Positions 18,924-27,584 of a stretch of 64,000 bases of DNA are shown piece after piece. This stretch comes from Intestinibaculum porci (GTDB taxonomy: Bacteria; Bacillota_I; Bacilli_A; Erysipelotrichales; Coprobacillaceae). Both the position numbers and the translations under genes were made by a program. The number at the start of each line of letters is the position of its first letter. Position 1 is the first letter of the stretch. Where the stretch lies: the NCBI RefSeq assembly GCF_003925875.1, contig NZ_AP019309.1, positions 2,418,001 through 2,482,000 of the forward strand, written 5' to 3'. The notes under the pieces were generated by a model. It ran no database searches. It was not told where the DNA came from and worked only from the letters and a program-made list of their open reading frames with translations.

Positions 18924-19418
18924 CTAGTAACCTTTAATAACTTCACCAGCATCAACCTTTGTATAAGCCTGAACATGACTGCCTGCTTTACAAATTGCGC
19001 CAGCATTAATGTGACAATAATTTTCAATAACCGCATTATGATCAATAATAGTCCCTACAGAAATAATCGTACCATCACCAATCACAGTATTGGCATTGAC
19101 AATTGCGTTTGGTTCAATAAGAACGCCTTCACCTAACTTTGCACTTTCACTCACATAGCTTGAGGGATCAATGAGGTTTATGCAGGTATAGCCTAATTCT
19201 TTGGCTTTCTTATAGAGTTCATCACGCAAAGTATTATTGCCTATTGACACGTGTATTGTATCATAGTTTGTCCTTAATTGCTTTAAATCTTGCATAGTTC
19301 CTAATGCTTTTTCATTGTGGTCATCAATAAAATTGATTTTATTGAATATATGCATATGTTTAGCGACTTCCTGACAGACATAACCATGTCCACCCATACC
19401 GATAATTAATAAGTTCAT
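18924..19418 (-). CDS. PglD/NeuD-like sugar O- or N-acetyltransferase
   Basis: 164 residues from ATG 19418, chosen because AGGTG lies 6-7 nt upstream; an in-frame GTG at 19427 has no good site. The N-terminal Rossmann-like part (LLIIGMGGHGYVCQEVAKH) and the left-handed beta-helix of hexapeptide repeats (LGEGVLIEPNAIVNANTVIG) match PglD/NeuD enzymes. The His in IIDHNAVIE is at the usual catalytic position. At 164 residues it is shorter than the usual 195-210, so the last helix turns are reduced. It probably uses acetyl-CoA to acetylate an amino or hydroxy group of a nucleotide sugar. No matching DegT aminotransferase lies in the window, so a bacillosamine route is not complete here. Confidence 0.8.
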   Translation of the reverse strand: MNLLIIGMGGHGYVCQEVAKHMHIFNKINFIDDHNEKALGTMQDLKQLRTNYDTIHVSIGNNTLRDELYKKAKELGYTCINLIDPSSYVSESAKLGEGVLIEPNAIVNANTVIGDGTIISVGTIIDHNAVIENYCHINAGAICKAGSHVQAYTKVDAGEVIKGY

Positions 19419-19430
19419 ATTTTGCACCTA

Positions 19431-20255
19431 TTATTTCTTTCTTCTCGTAATATAGTAATCGTGCGTCGATACACGCTGCTCTTCAGGTGGTAACTGCATA
19501 TAGTCACCATATTCTGTTGTAAGAAGTTCATGATAATGTTCAGGTGCATTTAACATATGTCCAGCAAATTCAATTTTAACTGGTTTGCCAAACCACTCTC
19601 TTCGATATTGAGTAAATTCTTCTGTCCACGCTGGACACCCAATATAAGTATCTGTATCTTTTGAATACTGTTTTAGAACTGCATCAACTTCCTGATTGAC
19701 ATGCTGAGGATAATCTTTACCCTTTTTAACTTTAAGCATTACATGCTTTGGAAATTTACCTAATGTTTTATACCACTGACTACTGCTTTTACCAGATAAA
19801 TACATACTATAGTTTCTGTTGATACTGATAATTTTATTAAATACAGACTCCCACGAGCGATCATTGCCTTCACCATCTAATGGATAGATATCTACAAATA
19901 CACCGATATCAAATGGTTTCTTTCCTTTTTTAGTTGTATGATAGGCAAAATCCATATTAGATATACGAGGAATATAATATTCGTAGTTCTTAGTATTTTC
20001 ACGACAGCAGTATTTAAATGGTTTGAGTTCTTCTTCATGTTCTAAGAAATATTTTTTGAAAGCTTCATAATCTTTACGTGGCATCCAAATATCCACATCA
20101 TCATCCCAAGGAATATAACCATGATGTCTCACCGCGCCAATTAATGTTCCATAAGCTAAATAATAGACAAGACCTTCTTTTTCACAAATTTCGTCAATTT
20201 TTAATAAAACTTTTAAAGATTCTTTTTGAATCTCACTCATTGTTAATTTTTCCAT
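19431..20255 (-). CDS. licD: LicD-family phosphotransferase
   Basis: 274 residues. The signature YGTLIGAVRHHGYIPWDDDV followed by DIWMPRKDYE is the core of the LicD nucleotidyltransferase fold, with Asp residues for metal binding. LicD proteins transfer phosphocholine, and some relatives other phospho-groups, from a CDP carrier to a sugar of a surface polymer. It is the only LicD in the window, while the divergent operon at 23995-30025 encodes CDP-choline-type supply. The two operons therefore fit together as supply and transfer. It lies between a flippase (20 nt) and the acetyltransferase. The acceptor sugar is unknown. Confidence 0.9.
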   Translation of the reverse strand: MEKLTMSEIQKESLKVLLKIDEICEKEGLVYYLAYGTLIGAVRHHGYIPWDDDVDIWMPRKDYEAFKKYFLEHEEELKPFKYCCRENTKNYEYYIPRISNMDFAYHTTKKGKKPFDIGVFVDIYPLDGEGNDRSWESVFNKIISINRNYSMYLSGKSSSQWYKTLGKFPKHVMLKVKKGKDYPQHVNQEVDAVLKQYSKDTDTYIGCPAWTEEFTQYRREWFGKPVKIEFAGHMLNAPEHYHELLTTEYGDYMQLPPEEQRVSTHDYYITRRKK

Positions 20256-20275
20256 ACTCTTTTTTCACCTCAAAT

Positions 20276-21721
20276 TTATCTATGTAATTTACTCTTTACA
20301 AAACGTCCGGCAATACCAAATCTTTTTTCTTCATAAAGTAAATATACGCCAAACAAAACAATTGCCATGATCCATCTCACAATAATAAGTTTCACTAAAA
20401 AAATCGTTAAGAAGTCTAACGCTAATAAAGCAATAATCGTTGAGAAAATAACTTTATTGTTAAACAAATGGAAACCTTGAATCTTTCTGGCAAATGCGAA
20501 GTGAAACATAAAGTATAAGAAATAAGTTACTAATGTGGTATACGCCGCTGCAATATAGCCGAATTTTTTAATAAAAATATAATTTAAAATAATATTTAAT
20601 ACCGCTGCTGATACGCTTCCGATTGCAATGTATTTCGTTTTCTCATAATAATATTCAACACCAGAAGGAATCAAATAGAGAAATGAGCAAAATCCCCCAA
20701 CGATAATCGGAATCGCACAATAAATGGAATTATAGTACTTCGCTGATCCTAAGATGAGAATTAACTCTGGACAGACTAATAAGACACAGGCAGTAAAAAT
20801 AAATAATGTAAGAACATATAAGCCACTGATTTTCTTAATAGCAGTATAATTCTTCTCATTCATACGTTCATAGAACCACTGTGCCCAAACATTATCTAAT
20901 GACTGATAAGTAACTAATAAAATAGTAAAGATATTATACGCAAAGCTATATATACCAGCACTGGCAGAATTGATCATTTTATTGATCATAATACGGTCAA
21001 ACTGTGATAAAATGACCTGACTTAATCCATGAGGTACAAGTGGTAATGAATAATTAACACCCCACTGTAAATATTCCTTCACATGATTTGGACGCTTTTG
21101 ACGTAAAAAGCTGATCACAATCATGACAGAAATGACAAAGATTGTTAAAGTAGTTCCTAACATTCTTCCCATGTAACGATTATTTTTAAACATGAAGAAG
21201 ATAAAAATCAATGATAAACCAATATTACCAACAGCATTTATAAATGATACTTTTAAGAAGCTTTGATATTTATAATTGAGGGCTGCGTTAGAATTAAAGC
21301 ACTGTACAACCGCGGCTCCAAATGAATACATCACAAGTAATATGAGTTCAATGCGATCTAAGCTAAGTATGTTGTGAAAAAACGGATAAAAAGCATTAAG
21401 AATTACAAAAGCAAGCAGTGCGTTCACGACGATCATAATCATCGTTGAAGAAACATAACTTTCAAAGTTATATTCACTATTTTCTGCTTCGCTTTCATAT
21501 TTATATTTGAATCGCGCATTCTTATAACTTGTATGAATGGCTATGCCAATAATAATGAATAATACACTTTCATAAGCTGCAAATGTATTATAAATCCCAT
21601 AATCAGCTGTCGTTAGCAAACGAGCAAAAATTGGGATGGTTAGGAAATTTAGTCCCTGAATCAGATAGTTACCGATTGTATAGCCAAGGCCAGCCTTTAC
21701 AACCTTTCCATTTTGTGACAT
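20276..21721 (-). CDS. wzx: Wzx-type polysaccharide flippase, divergent first copy
   Basis: 481 residues from ATG 21721. The frame extends to 21802, but that extension overlaps the dehydratase gene, and AAGGAG sits 7 nt before 21721. About 14 membrane segments; signature NFLTIPIFARLLTTADYGIY. It is clearly different from the two paralogous flippases at 5546 and 9071 and groups by eye with Wzx/TagF-type exporters of Firmicute capsule loci. It probably flips the lipid-linked repeat unit built by the glycosyltransferases below. Three flippases in one locus is unusual. Confidence 0.9.
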   Translation of the reverse strand: MSQNGKVVKAGLGYTIGNYLIQGLNFLTIPIFARLLTTADYGIYNTFAAYESVLFIIIGIAIHTSYKNARFKYKYESEAENSEYNFESYVSSTMIMIVVNALLAFVILNAFYPFFHNILSLDRIELILLVMYSFGAAVVQCFNSNAALNYKYQSFLKVSFINAVGNIGLSLIFIFFMFKNNRYMGRMLGTTLTIFVISVMIVISFLRQKRPNHVKEYLQWGVNYSLPLVPHGLSQVILSQFDRIMINKMINSASAGIYSFAYNIFTILLVTYQSLDNVWAQWFYERMNEKNYTAIKKISGLYVLTLFIFTACVLLVCPELILILGSAKYYNSIYCAIPIIVGGFCSFLYLIPSGVEYYYEKTKYIAIGSVSAAVLNIILNYIFIKKFGYIAAAYTTLVTYFLYFMFHFAFARKIQGFHLFNNKVIFSTIIALLALDFLTIFLVKLIIVRWIMAIVLFGVYLLYEEKRFGIAGRFVKSKLHR

Positions 21722-21761
21722 ATTGTTCTCCTTTTCATGCACAAAAGAGAAATAGGTATGC

Positions 21762-23639
21762 CTATTTCTCTTTCTTAAGATCAGGATGGTAAGTTGGTAC
21801 AACTTTTGCGACCAATTTTTTCATTTCATTACCATCACCGTTTTCATTAGCGACCTTATCTAAAGTGGCTAATTCCTGTTTGAATTCATCATCATCAAAG
21901 ATGATTGGCTGCCCAATATGAATCAGCTTATTAGGGGTATCTTTCATCCCTTCTTCTTTCATCAGCATTTCTTCATACAGTTTTTCACCTGGTCTTAAGC
22001 CAGTATAGACAATCTTGATATCTTTATCAGGTTCATACCCCGAAAGTTTTATTAAGTTTCTGGCCATATCATCAATCTTAACTGGGTCCCCCATATCAAG
22101 AATGAAGATTTCTCCCCCATGGGCATAAGCCCCAGCCTGTAAAACGAGTGAAACAGCTTCTGGAATCGTCATAAAGAAACGAATAATACGTTTATCCGTA
22201 ACAGTGACTGGTCCACCAGCGGCAATCTGTTTCTTGAATAATGGAATGACCGAACCATTCGAACCTAAGACATTCCCAAAACGAACAGCTACAAAATCTG
22301 TTTTCGAATGACGAGACATCATCTGAACAACCATTTCGCATAAACGTTTCGAAGCACCCATAATATTGGTTGGGTTCACCGCTTTATCGGTAGAGATCAA
22401 AACGAACTTCTCAGCCCCATATTCATCGGCTTTCTTCGCTGTCTTATATGTCCCCATGACATTATTTTTAATTGCTTCAGTTGGTGAATCTTCCATTAAT
22501 GGCACATGCTTATGGGCTGCCGCATGGAATACAATCTGTGGTTTATAAGTTCTAAAGATGTAGTCTAATCGACCGGTGTTACGCACCGAACCAATTAAGT
22601 ATTCCGCATTTAATTCAGGATGAGTCACTTTTAATTCCTGCTGGATATCGTAAACATTATTTTCATAAATATCAAAGACAACTAATTTTTTGGGATGCTG
22701 TTTGGCAATCTGACGACATAATTCAGAGCCAATAGATCCTCCCCCGCCAGTGACTAAGACAACTTTATCAGTAATATAAGAGCCCACTTCTTTTAAATTG
22801 ACTTTCACTGGATCTCTTCCTAGTAAGTCAAGTAAATCTACATTTCTTAATTTAGAAACTGTTACTGTCCCGTCGACTAACTGATAGATGCCTGGTAAAA
22901 CCTTAATATCTTTAATACCTGCTTTTTGCGCAATTTCAATAATCCCTTTACGTTCTTCTGGTGAAGAAGAAGCCATAGCTAAAATAACTCTCTTCACATC
23001 ATATTTTTTTATAAGTTCAGGTAAATTATAACGTGTCCCTTCAACGCGTACACCATGCACTGTTTTGCCAATCTTATTGGTATCATCATCAACAATACAG
23101 CAGACATGAACATTAGCCTTATCAGTAGAATGAATTTCACGAATGATCTTTTCTCCTGCCTCACCGGCGCCAACGATAATCGTATTGACAGTATCGCTAT
23201 TAATTTTATCTTTGAACACAATGGTCCGATAAATACGATAGGAGAATCTAAAAATCATAGTAAATACTGTTAAGATTATAAAGAAGAATACAAAATAGCT
23301 TCGTGGTAATGAGTGAATCAATAGTACACTTTCAGCTACCTGTACCAAAGCAGCAACTAAACAAGCTAAAACAATCTTGATAGCTTCTCGAATAGAAGCT
23401 AATGACCAAATTGTGAAATAAAGATTAAAGATCATAAAGACAATAATCGTACTGATCGCTGTAAATGGCATTAAAGCTTTTGCCTCAGTTAAAAATCGAA
23501 TTGGTATATTAGCTGGATTCAAATCAAATCTCAGCAATAACGATAAGTAGCATGTCAAACAAATAATAGCGGCATCGACAATAATCATGAGCAACATTCT
23601 CACTTTTTTGTCTGCTGGTATTCTTTTTAGATAATCCAT
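21762..23639 (-). CDS. Membrane-bound UDP-N-acetylhexosamine 4,6-dehydratase (CapD/PglF/WbpM type)
   Basis: 625 residues. Four N-terminal membrane helices (about 15-135), a first nucleotide-binding domain (VGAGEAGEKI, near 156) and a catalytic SDR domain starting with TGGGGSIG (297-304). The active-site segment LISTDKAVNPTNIMGASK carries T417-D418-K419, and methionine (M427) replaces the usual SDR tyrosine, as is normal for WbpM/PglF enzymes. These convert UDP-GlcNAc to the 4-keto-6-deoxy sugar, the precursor of QuiNAc, FucNAc or bacillosamine. As first gene of the minus-strand locus it likely commits the initiating sugar, with the SDR fused to the phosphoglycosyltransferase doing the next step. 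Start is supported by AAGGAG. Confidence 0.92.
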   Translation of the reverse strand: MDYLKRIPADKKVRMLLMIIVDAAIICLTCYLSLLLRFDLNPANIPIRFLTEAKALMPFTAISTIIVFMIFNLYFTIWSLASIREAIKIVLACLVAALVQVAESVLLIHSLPRSYFVFFFIILTVFTMIFRFSYRIYRTIVFKDKINSDTVNTIIVGAGEAGEKIIREIHSTDKANVHVCCIVDDDTNKIGKTVHGVRVEGTRYNLPELIKKYDVKRVILAMASSSPEERKGIIEIAQKAGIKDIKVLPGIYQLVDGTVTVSKLRNVDLLDLLGRDPVKVNLKEVGSYITDKVVLVTGGGGSIGSELCRQIAKQHPKKLVVFDIYENNVYDIQQELKVTHPELNAEYLIGSVRNTGRLDYIFRTYKPQIVFHAAAHKHVPLMEDSPTEAIKNNVMGTYKTAKKADEYGAEKFVLISTDKAVNPTNIMGASKRLCEMVVQMMSRHSKTDFVAVRFGNVLGSNGSVIPLFKKQIAAGGPVTVTDKRIIRFFMTIPEAVSLVLQAGAYAHGGEIFILDMGDPVKIDDMARNLIKLSGYEPDKDIKIVYTGLRPGEKLYEEMLMKEEGMKDTPNKLIHIGQPIIFDDDEFKQELATLDKVANENGDGNEMKKLVAKVVPTYHPDLKKEK

Positions 23640-23994
23640 TTTAATTTCTCCTTCAAATAAAAATCATATTCTTGTATTCCACTTTATTCTTCATATTTCA
23701 TCGAAAGAATATCCTGTTAATTAAATATAAAATTAACATTTAGCGTACTTAAAAGTAACACAAAAGAGTATTAATTACAAGACTCGCTTAAAAAATATAG
23801 AGGAAAATTGTTCCAATATACAATTATAGTTTAACAAATCAACTTTTAGTATAACTTAAGAATAACCTAAAATAGACTATTTTAATTTAATTATCATAAA
23901 AGAATAAACTATTATTGACATCACTTCAAATAAACTTATAATGAGATTTGTTCAATATCTTTATTTTTATTTTATTTTTGAACAGGAGGATTTT
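23640..23994. other. Divergent control region between the polysaccharide and Lic operons
   Basis: About 355 very AT-rich bases. The plus-strand promoter at 23915-23942 is clear. The minus-strand promoter of the polysaccharide operon must also lie here and would leave a long leader, but I found no convincing -35/-10 pair. Confidence 0.6.
23915..23942 (+). promoter_or_regulatory. Consensus sigma-A promoter of the Lic operon
   Basis: TTGACA (23915-23920), 16-nt spacer, TATAAT (23937-23942). Both boxes match the consensus perfectly. The expected transcript start is near 23949, leaving a leader of about 45 nt before the ATG at 23995. Confidence 0.85.
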
Positions 23995-25755
23995 ATGAAC
24001 AGAAAATACTATCAAATACTTACATATTTAAATACACATAAAGAAGAAAACTTCTCACAGCGTGATTTAGCAAATGCTCTAAGCATGTCTTTAGGCAGTG
24101 TTAACAGCTATATCAATCAGCTCACTGCTGAATCCTATCTTGATACTGACGGAAAGTTAACAGAAAAAGCGCTGGATTTATTTATAAAGGCTAAACCTGA
24201 CAATGCCATTATTCTTGCGGCTGGTTATGGTATGCGGATGGTTCCCATCAATACCCTTAAACCTAAGGGATTACTGACGATTCATGGCAAGCCATTAATC
24301 GAAAAGACAATTGAGGATCTCCAGGCAGCTGGTATTCATAAGATTTATATTGTCGTTGGCTTCCTTAAAGAAATGTATGAATATCTTATTGATCGATACA
24401 ACGTTACCCTTATTTATAATGAAGATTATGCGAGTAAAAATAATCTTGCTTCTCTAAATAAAGCTTATAAGTATATTCATAACTCTTATATCATCCCTTG
24501 CGATGTGTATACAACTTTTAATCCCTACTCATCTTCAGAAATTTGCAGCTGGTATATGATGGCAGATCAGCCAGAAGATAAAAACGGTCATTATACTGTT
24601 AATAAGCAATTACATATTGTAAAAACAAACTCCTCACCATTAAAAATGGTCGGTATTTCTTATGTGACTGGTGTATCTGAAGAAATTTTAAAACATAACT
24701 TACAATTAATGAGCCAGGATGAACAGTATGATTCTGTTTACTGGGAAAAAGCGCTATTCACTAACAATAACCATATCATTGGTAAAATTGTCAAACCAGG
24801 AACATGCTATGAAATTGATACCTATGAACAGTTGAGAAATATTGATAACCAGGCAGATGAACTGCAAAATGATGCAATTTCGACAATTGTCTATACCTTT
24901 AACGTAAAACCTTCAGATATCAAGAATATCTCAGTTTTAAAGAAAGGTATGACCAACCGTTCTTTCTTATTTGAATGTAACAATCAAAAATATATTATGA
25001 GAATTCCTGGGGAAGGCACCGATCAGTTAGTCAATCGCCAAGAGGAATATGATGTCTATATGGCCATTAAAGGCAAAGGTCTCTGTGATGATAATATTTA
25101 TATCAATCCAACCAGTGGCTATAAGATCACTAAGTTTATTAATAATTCTCGTAACTGTGATCCAGATAACATTGATGATTTAAAAAAATGCATGAAGAAA
25201 CTCAAAGACTTCCATAACATGAAACTCCAGGTTAATCATACCTTTGATATTTTCAAACACATGGAATTCTATGAAACTCTGTGGGAAGGCAATCCTTCAA
25301 TCTTCAATGATTATGAAGATACCAAAAAGAAAGTTTATGAACTAAAGGAATATATCGATGCCCATCCATCCGAATACTGCCTTACACATATTGATGCCGT
25401 CTGTGATAACTTTATGATTTCAACAGACGAAAATGGTCAGGAAAAGATTGACCTGATCGACTGGGAATATGCCGGTATGCAGGATCCTCATGTTGATATT
25501 GCCATGTTCTGTATTTATGCAATGTATGATCGTGCTCATGTTGATCAGCTGATTGATATCTATTTTGAGAATAACTGTCCACAGGAAACCCGATTAAAGA
25601 TCTACTGCTATATTGCCTGCTGTGGCCTGTTATGGAGCAACTGGTGTGAATTCAAACGTAATAAAGGTGTTGAATTTGGTGAATATTCTTTAGCCCAGTA
25701 TCGCTATGCGAAAGATTACTACAAGATCTTCAAGGAGGAAATCAAAAATGTATAA
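23995..25755 (+). CDS. HTH-LicC-LicA fusion: cytidylyltransferase plus choline kinase
   Basis: 586 residues from ATG 23995, with AGGAGG 5 nt upstream. A further in-frame ATG at 23941 lies inside the -10 box and cannot be the start. Residues 1-65 are a winged helix (FSQRDLANALSMSLGSVNSY). Residues 70-300 are a nucleotidyltransferase with AAGYGMRM (75-82) and KPKGLL, as in CTP:phosphocholine cytidylyltransferase. Residues 303-586 are a choline/aminoglycoside-kinase fold with GMTNRSFLF, the HxDxxxxN loop (H465, D467, N472) and IDWEY (D489). One chain could phosphorylate choline and activate it to CDP-choline, and the winged helix may let it sense or regulate its own operon. It overlaps the next gene by 8 nt. 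Confidence 0.9.
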   Translation: MNRKYYQILTYLNTHKEENFSQRDLANALSMSLGSVNSYINQLTAESYLDTDGKLTEKALDLFIKAKPDNAIILAAGYGMRMVPINTLKPKGLLTIHGKPLIEKTIEDLQAAGIHKIYIVVGFLKEMYEYLIDRYNVTLIYNEDYASKNNLASLNKAYKYIHNSYIIPCDVYTTFNPYSSSEICSWYMMADQPEDKNGHYTVNKQLHIVKTNSSPLKMVGISYVTGVSEEILKHNLQLMSQDEQYDSVYWEKALFTNNNHIIGKIVKPGTCYEIDTYEQLRNIDNQADELQNDAISTIVYTFNVKPSDIKNISVLKKGMTNRSFLFECNNQKYIMRIPGEGTDQLVNRQEEYDVYMAIKGKGLCDDNIYINPTSGYKITKFINNSRNCDPDNIDDLKKCMKKLKDFHNMKLQVNHTFDIFKHMEFYETLWEGNPSIFNDYEDTKKKVYELKEYIDAHPSEYCLTHIDAVCDNFMISTDENGQEKIDLIDWEYAGMQDPHVDIAMFCIYAMYDRAHVDQLIDIYFENNCPQETRLKIYCYIACCGLLWSNWCEFKRNKGVEFGEYSLAQYRYAKDYYKIFKEEIKNV

Positions 25756-26620
25756 AACAGCTCATGCCGTTATTATGGCAGCTGGCACATCAAGCCGGTT
25801 TGCTCCATTATCATACGAATTTCCAAAAGCATTAATTACGGTTAAAGGAGAAGTCCTCATTGAACGTCAGATTCGTCAGCTGAAAGAAGCGGGCATCAAT
25901 GATATTTATGTTGTCACAGGCTATAAACATGAAGATTTTAATTACTTAGAAAAGAAATGCGGTGTTAAACTCCTTTATAACAAGGACTACAATACCCGTA
26001 ATAACAATGCCAGTATTTATACGGCTAGAGATGTCTTAGCTAATTCTTACATTTGCTCAGCTGATAACTATTTTACCAAAAATCCATTCACTTTAGAAAA
26101 TGAAGATAGTTATTATGCGGCTATTTATGCGGACGGTCCTACTAAAGAATGGTGTTTAGAAGAAGATGAGAAAGGTTATATCAGTCATGTCACCATTGGC
26201 GGTGAAAACGCCTGGTACATGCTCGGTCATACGTTCTGGGGTGAAGAATTCAGTAAAAACTTCTTGGATATCTTAGATAAAGAATATGATCTGCCCGAAA
26301 CAGCAGATAAGCTCTGGGAAGATATTTATATGGAGCATCTTGATGTTCTCAAAATGAAGATCAAAAAATACCCAAATGACTTTATCTTTGAATTTGACAG
26401 TCTTGATGAATTGCGAACATTTGATACAAGCTATGTGAATGATACACGTTCTCCCATCATCAAATCGATTGCAAAAGCATTACAGATTTCTGAATCAGCG
26501 ATTCATCAGTTTAAAACAATCAAATCTGATACCAATGAAGCTATTGGATTTATCTTTCATGTTAATGATCAAGTTTACCATTATCTCTATGAAGAAAAAG
26601 AAATCAAGGAAGGTGAATAA
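25748..26620 (+). CDS. Second LicC-like cytidylyltransferase with a truncated kinase-like tail
   Basis: 290 residues from ATG 25748, preceded by AAGGAGG. The nucleotidyltransferase domain (1-230) has AAGTSSRFAP and FPKALI, and a YNTRNNNASIY segment like LicC. The last 50 residues (SESAIHQFKTIKSDTNEAIG, then VNDQVYHYLYE) resemble the first strands of the choline-kinase lobe in the neighbouring fusion protein, but no catalytic loop follows, so this part looks like a relic or a regulatory stub. It probably makes a CDP-activated alcohol phosphate. Why the operon keeps two LicC domains is not clear; they may use different substrates. Confidence 0.8.
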   Translation: MYKTAHAVIMAAGTSSRFAPLSYEFPKALITVKGEVLIERQIRQLKEAGINDIYVVTGYKHEDFNYLEKKCGVKLLYNKDYNTRNNNASIYTARDVLANSYICSADNYFTKNPFTLENEDSYYAAIYADGPTKEWCLEEDEKGYISHVTIGGENAWYMLGHTFWGEEFSKNFLDILDKEYDLPETADKLWEDIYMEHLDVLKMKIKKYPNDFIFEFDSLDELRTFDTSYVNDTRSPIIKSIAKALQISESAIHQFKTIKSDTNEAIGFIFHVNDQVYHYLYEEKEIKEGE

Positions 26621-26622
26621 CA

Positions 26623-27567
26623 ATGATTTACGGTGTAATTGCCGGTGTCACCTGGGCTATAGAAACAATTGTATTAGGTATTGCCCTTTCAATGACACCA
26701 TTTGTATCCACTAAAGAAGCCATCTTTTTAGCTCCTTTTGTCAGCACATTCTTACATGATGCCTGCTCAGCGATCTGGGCTACCTTATTCAATATTTTCC
26801 GTGGCAACATCAAAAATGTTTTTAATGCTTTAAAAACAAAAAGCGGCCGCTTCGTCGCTTTAGCTGCCATCATTGGTGGTCCGGTTGGTATGACTGGTTA
26901 CGTCTTAGCCGTGAAATACATGGGGGCTTCCATCGGCGCTGTTGCTAGTGCGATCTTCCCAGCCATCGGCGCGATCTTAGCTTATTTCTTCCTCAAGGAA
27001 GAAATGCAGTGGTATCGCTGGATTTTGTTAATCATCACCTTATTAGGTGTTTATGGTCTAAGTTATTCCCCTGACCTTAATATCACAAACTTCTGGCTTG
27101 GCATCTTAGGGACCCTGATGTGTTCCTTTGGCTGGGGGATTGAAGCTGTTGTGCTCGCCAAATGTATGCAGGATGATGCTGTCAAAGATGAATACGCCCT
27201 GCAGATCAGACAGACAACCTCAGCATTATTCTATGGTATTGTTATTTTACCTATTATGCACGGCTGGCATTTTACGACTACATTATTTACCGCGAAAGGC
27301 GGGATGCTGCTGCCAACAATCGCGATCGCAGCTTTCTTTGCGACAACATCTTATCTTTGTTACTATCGTGCCATTTCCAAGATCGGTGCTTCTAAAGCCA
27401 TGGCTTTAGACGTTTCCTATGCAGCCTGGGCTGTCGTTTTCTCAGTCATCTTTATGCATGACTACTCACTGCTTAAACCATTAACCATTACTTGCACATT
27501 AATCGTTATTATTTGTGGTATTTTGGCAGCCGCAGACTTTAAAGAACTGTTTAGCAAAGCATCATAG
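26623..27567 (+). CDS. licB: LicB-like DMT-superfamily transporter
   Basis: 314 residues with ten membrane helices in two EamA-type halves (first near 3-140, second near 150-310). The position directly after LicC-type genes is that of LicB, the choline permease of lic1 loci. It would import choline or a related amino-alcohol for the kinase domain at 23995. AAGGTG precedes the ATG, and only 2 nt separate it from the upstream stop. Substrate is inferred from context alone. Confidence 0.8.
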   Translation: MIYGVIAGVTWAIETIVLGIALSMTPFVSTKEAIFLAPFVSTFLHDACSAIWATLFNIFRGNIKNVFNALKTKSGRFVALAAIIGGPVGMTGYVLAVKYMGASIGAVASAIFPAIGAILAYFFLKEEMQWYRWILLIITLLGVYGLSYSPDLNITNFWLGILGTLMCSFGWGIEAVVLAKCMQDDAVKDEYALQIRQTTSALFYGIVILPIMHGWHFTTTLFTAKGGMLLPTIAIAAFFATTSYLCYYRAISKIGASKAMALDVSYAAWAVVFSVIFMHDYSLLKPLTITCTLIVIICGILAAADFKELFSKAS

Positions 27568-27584
27568 AATAGGATGGTGATTTT

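Noticed and set aside
18863-19045. Small open frame antisense or overlapping the acetyltransferase and fusion genes
   Set aside because: It is a shadow in another frame of well-supported genes.
21722-21802. N-terminal extension of the first flippase
   Set aside because: It overlaps the dehydratase gene, and AAGGAG is placed correctly for the ATG at 21721 only.
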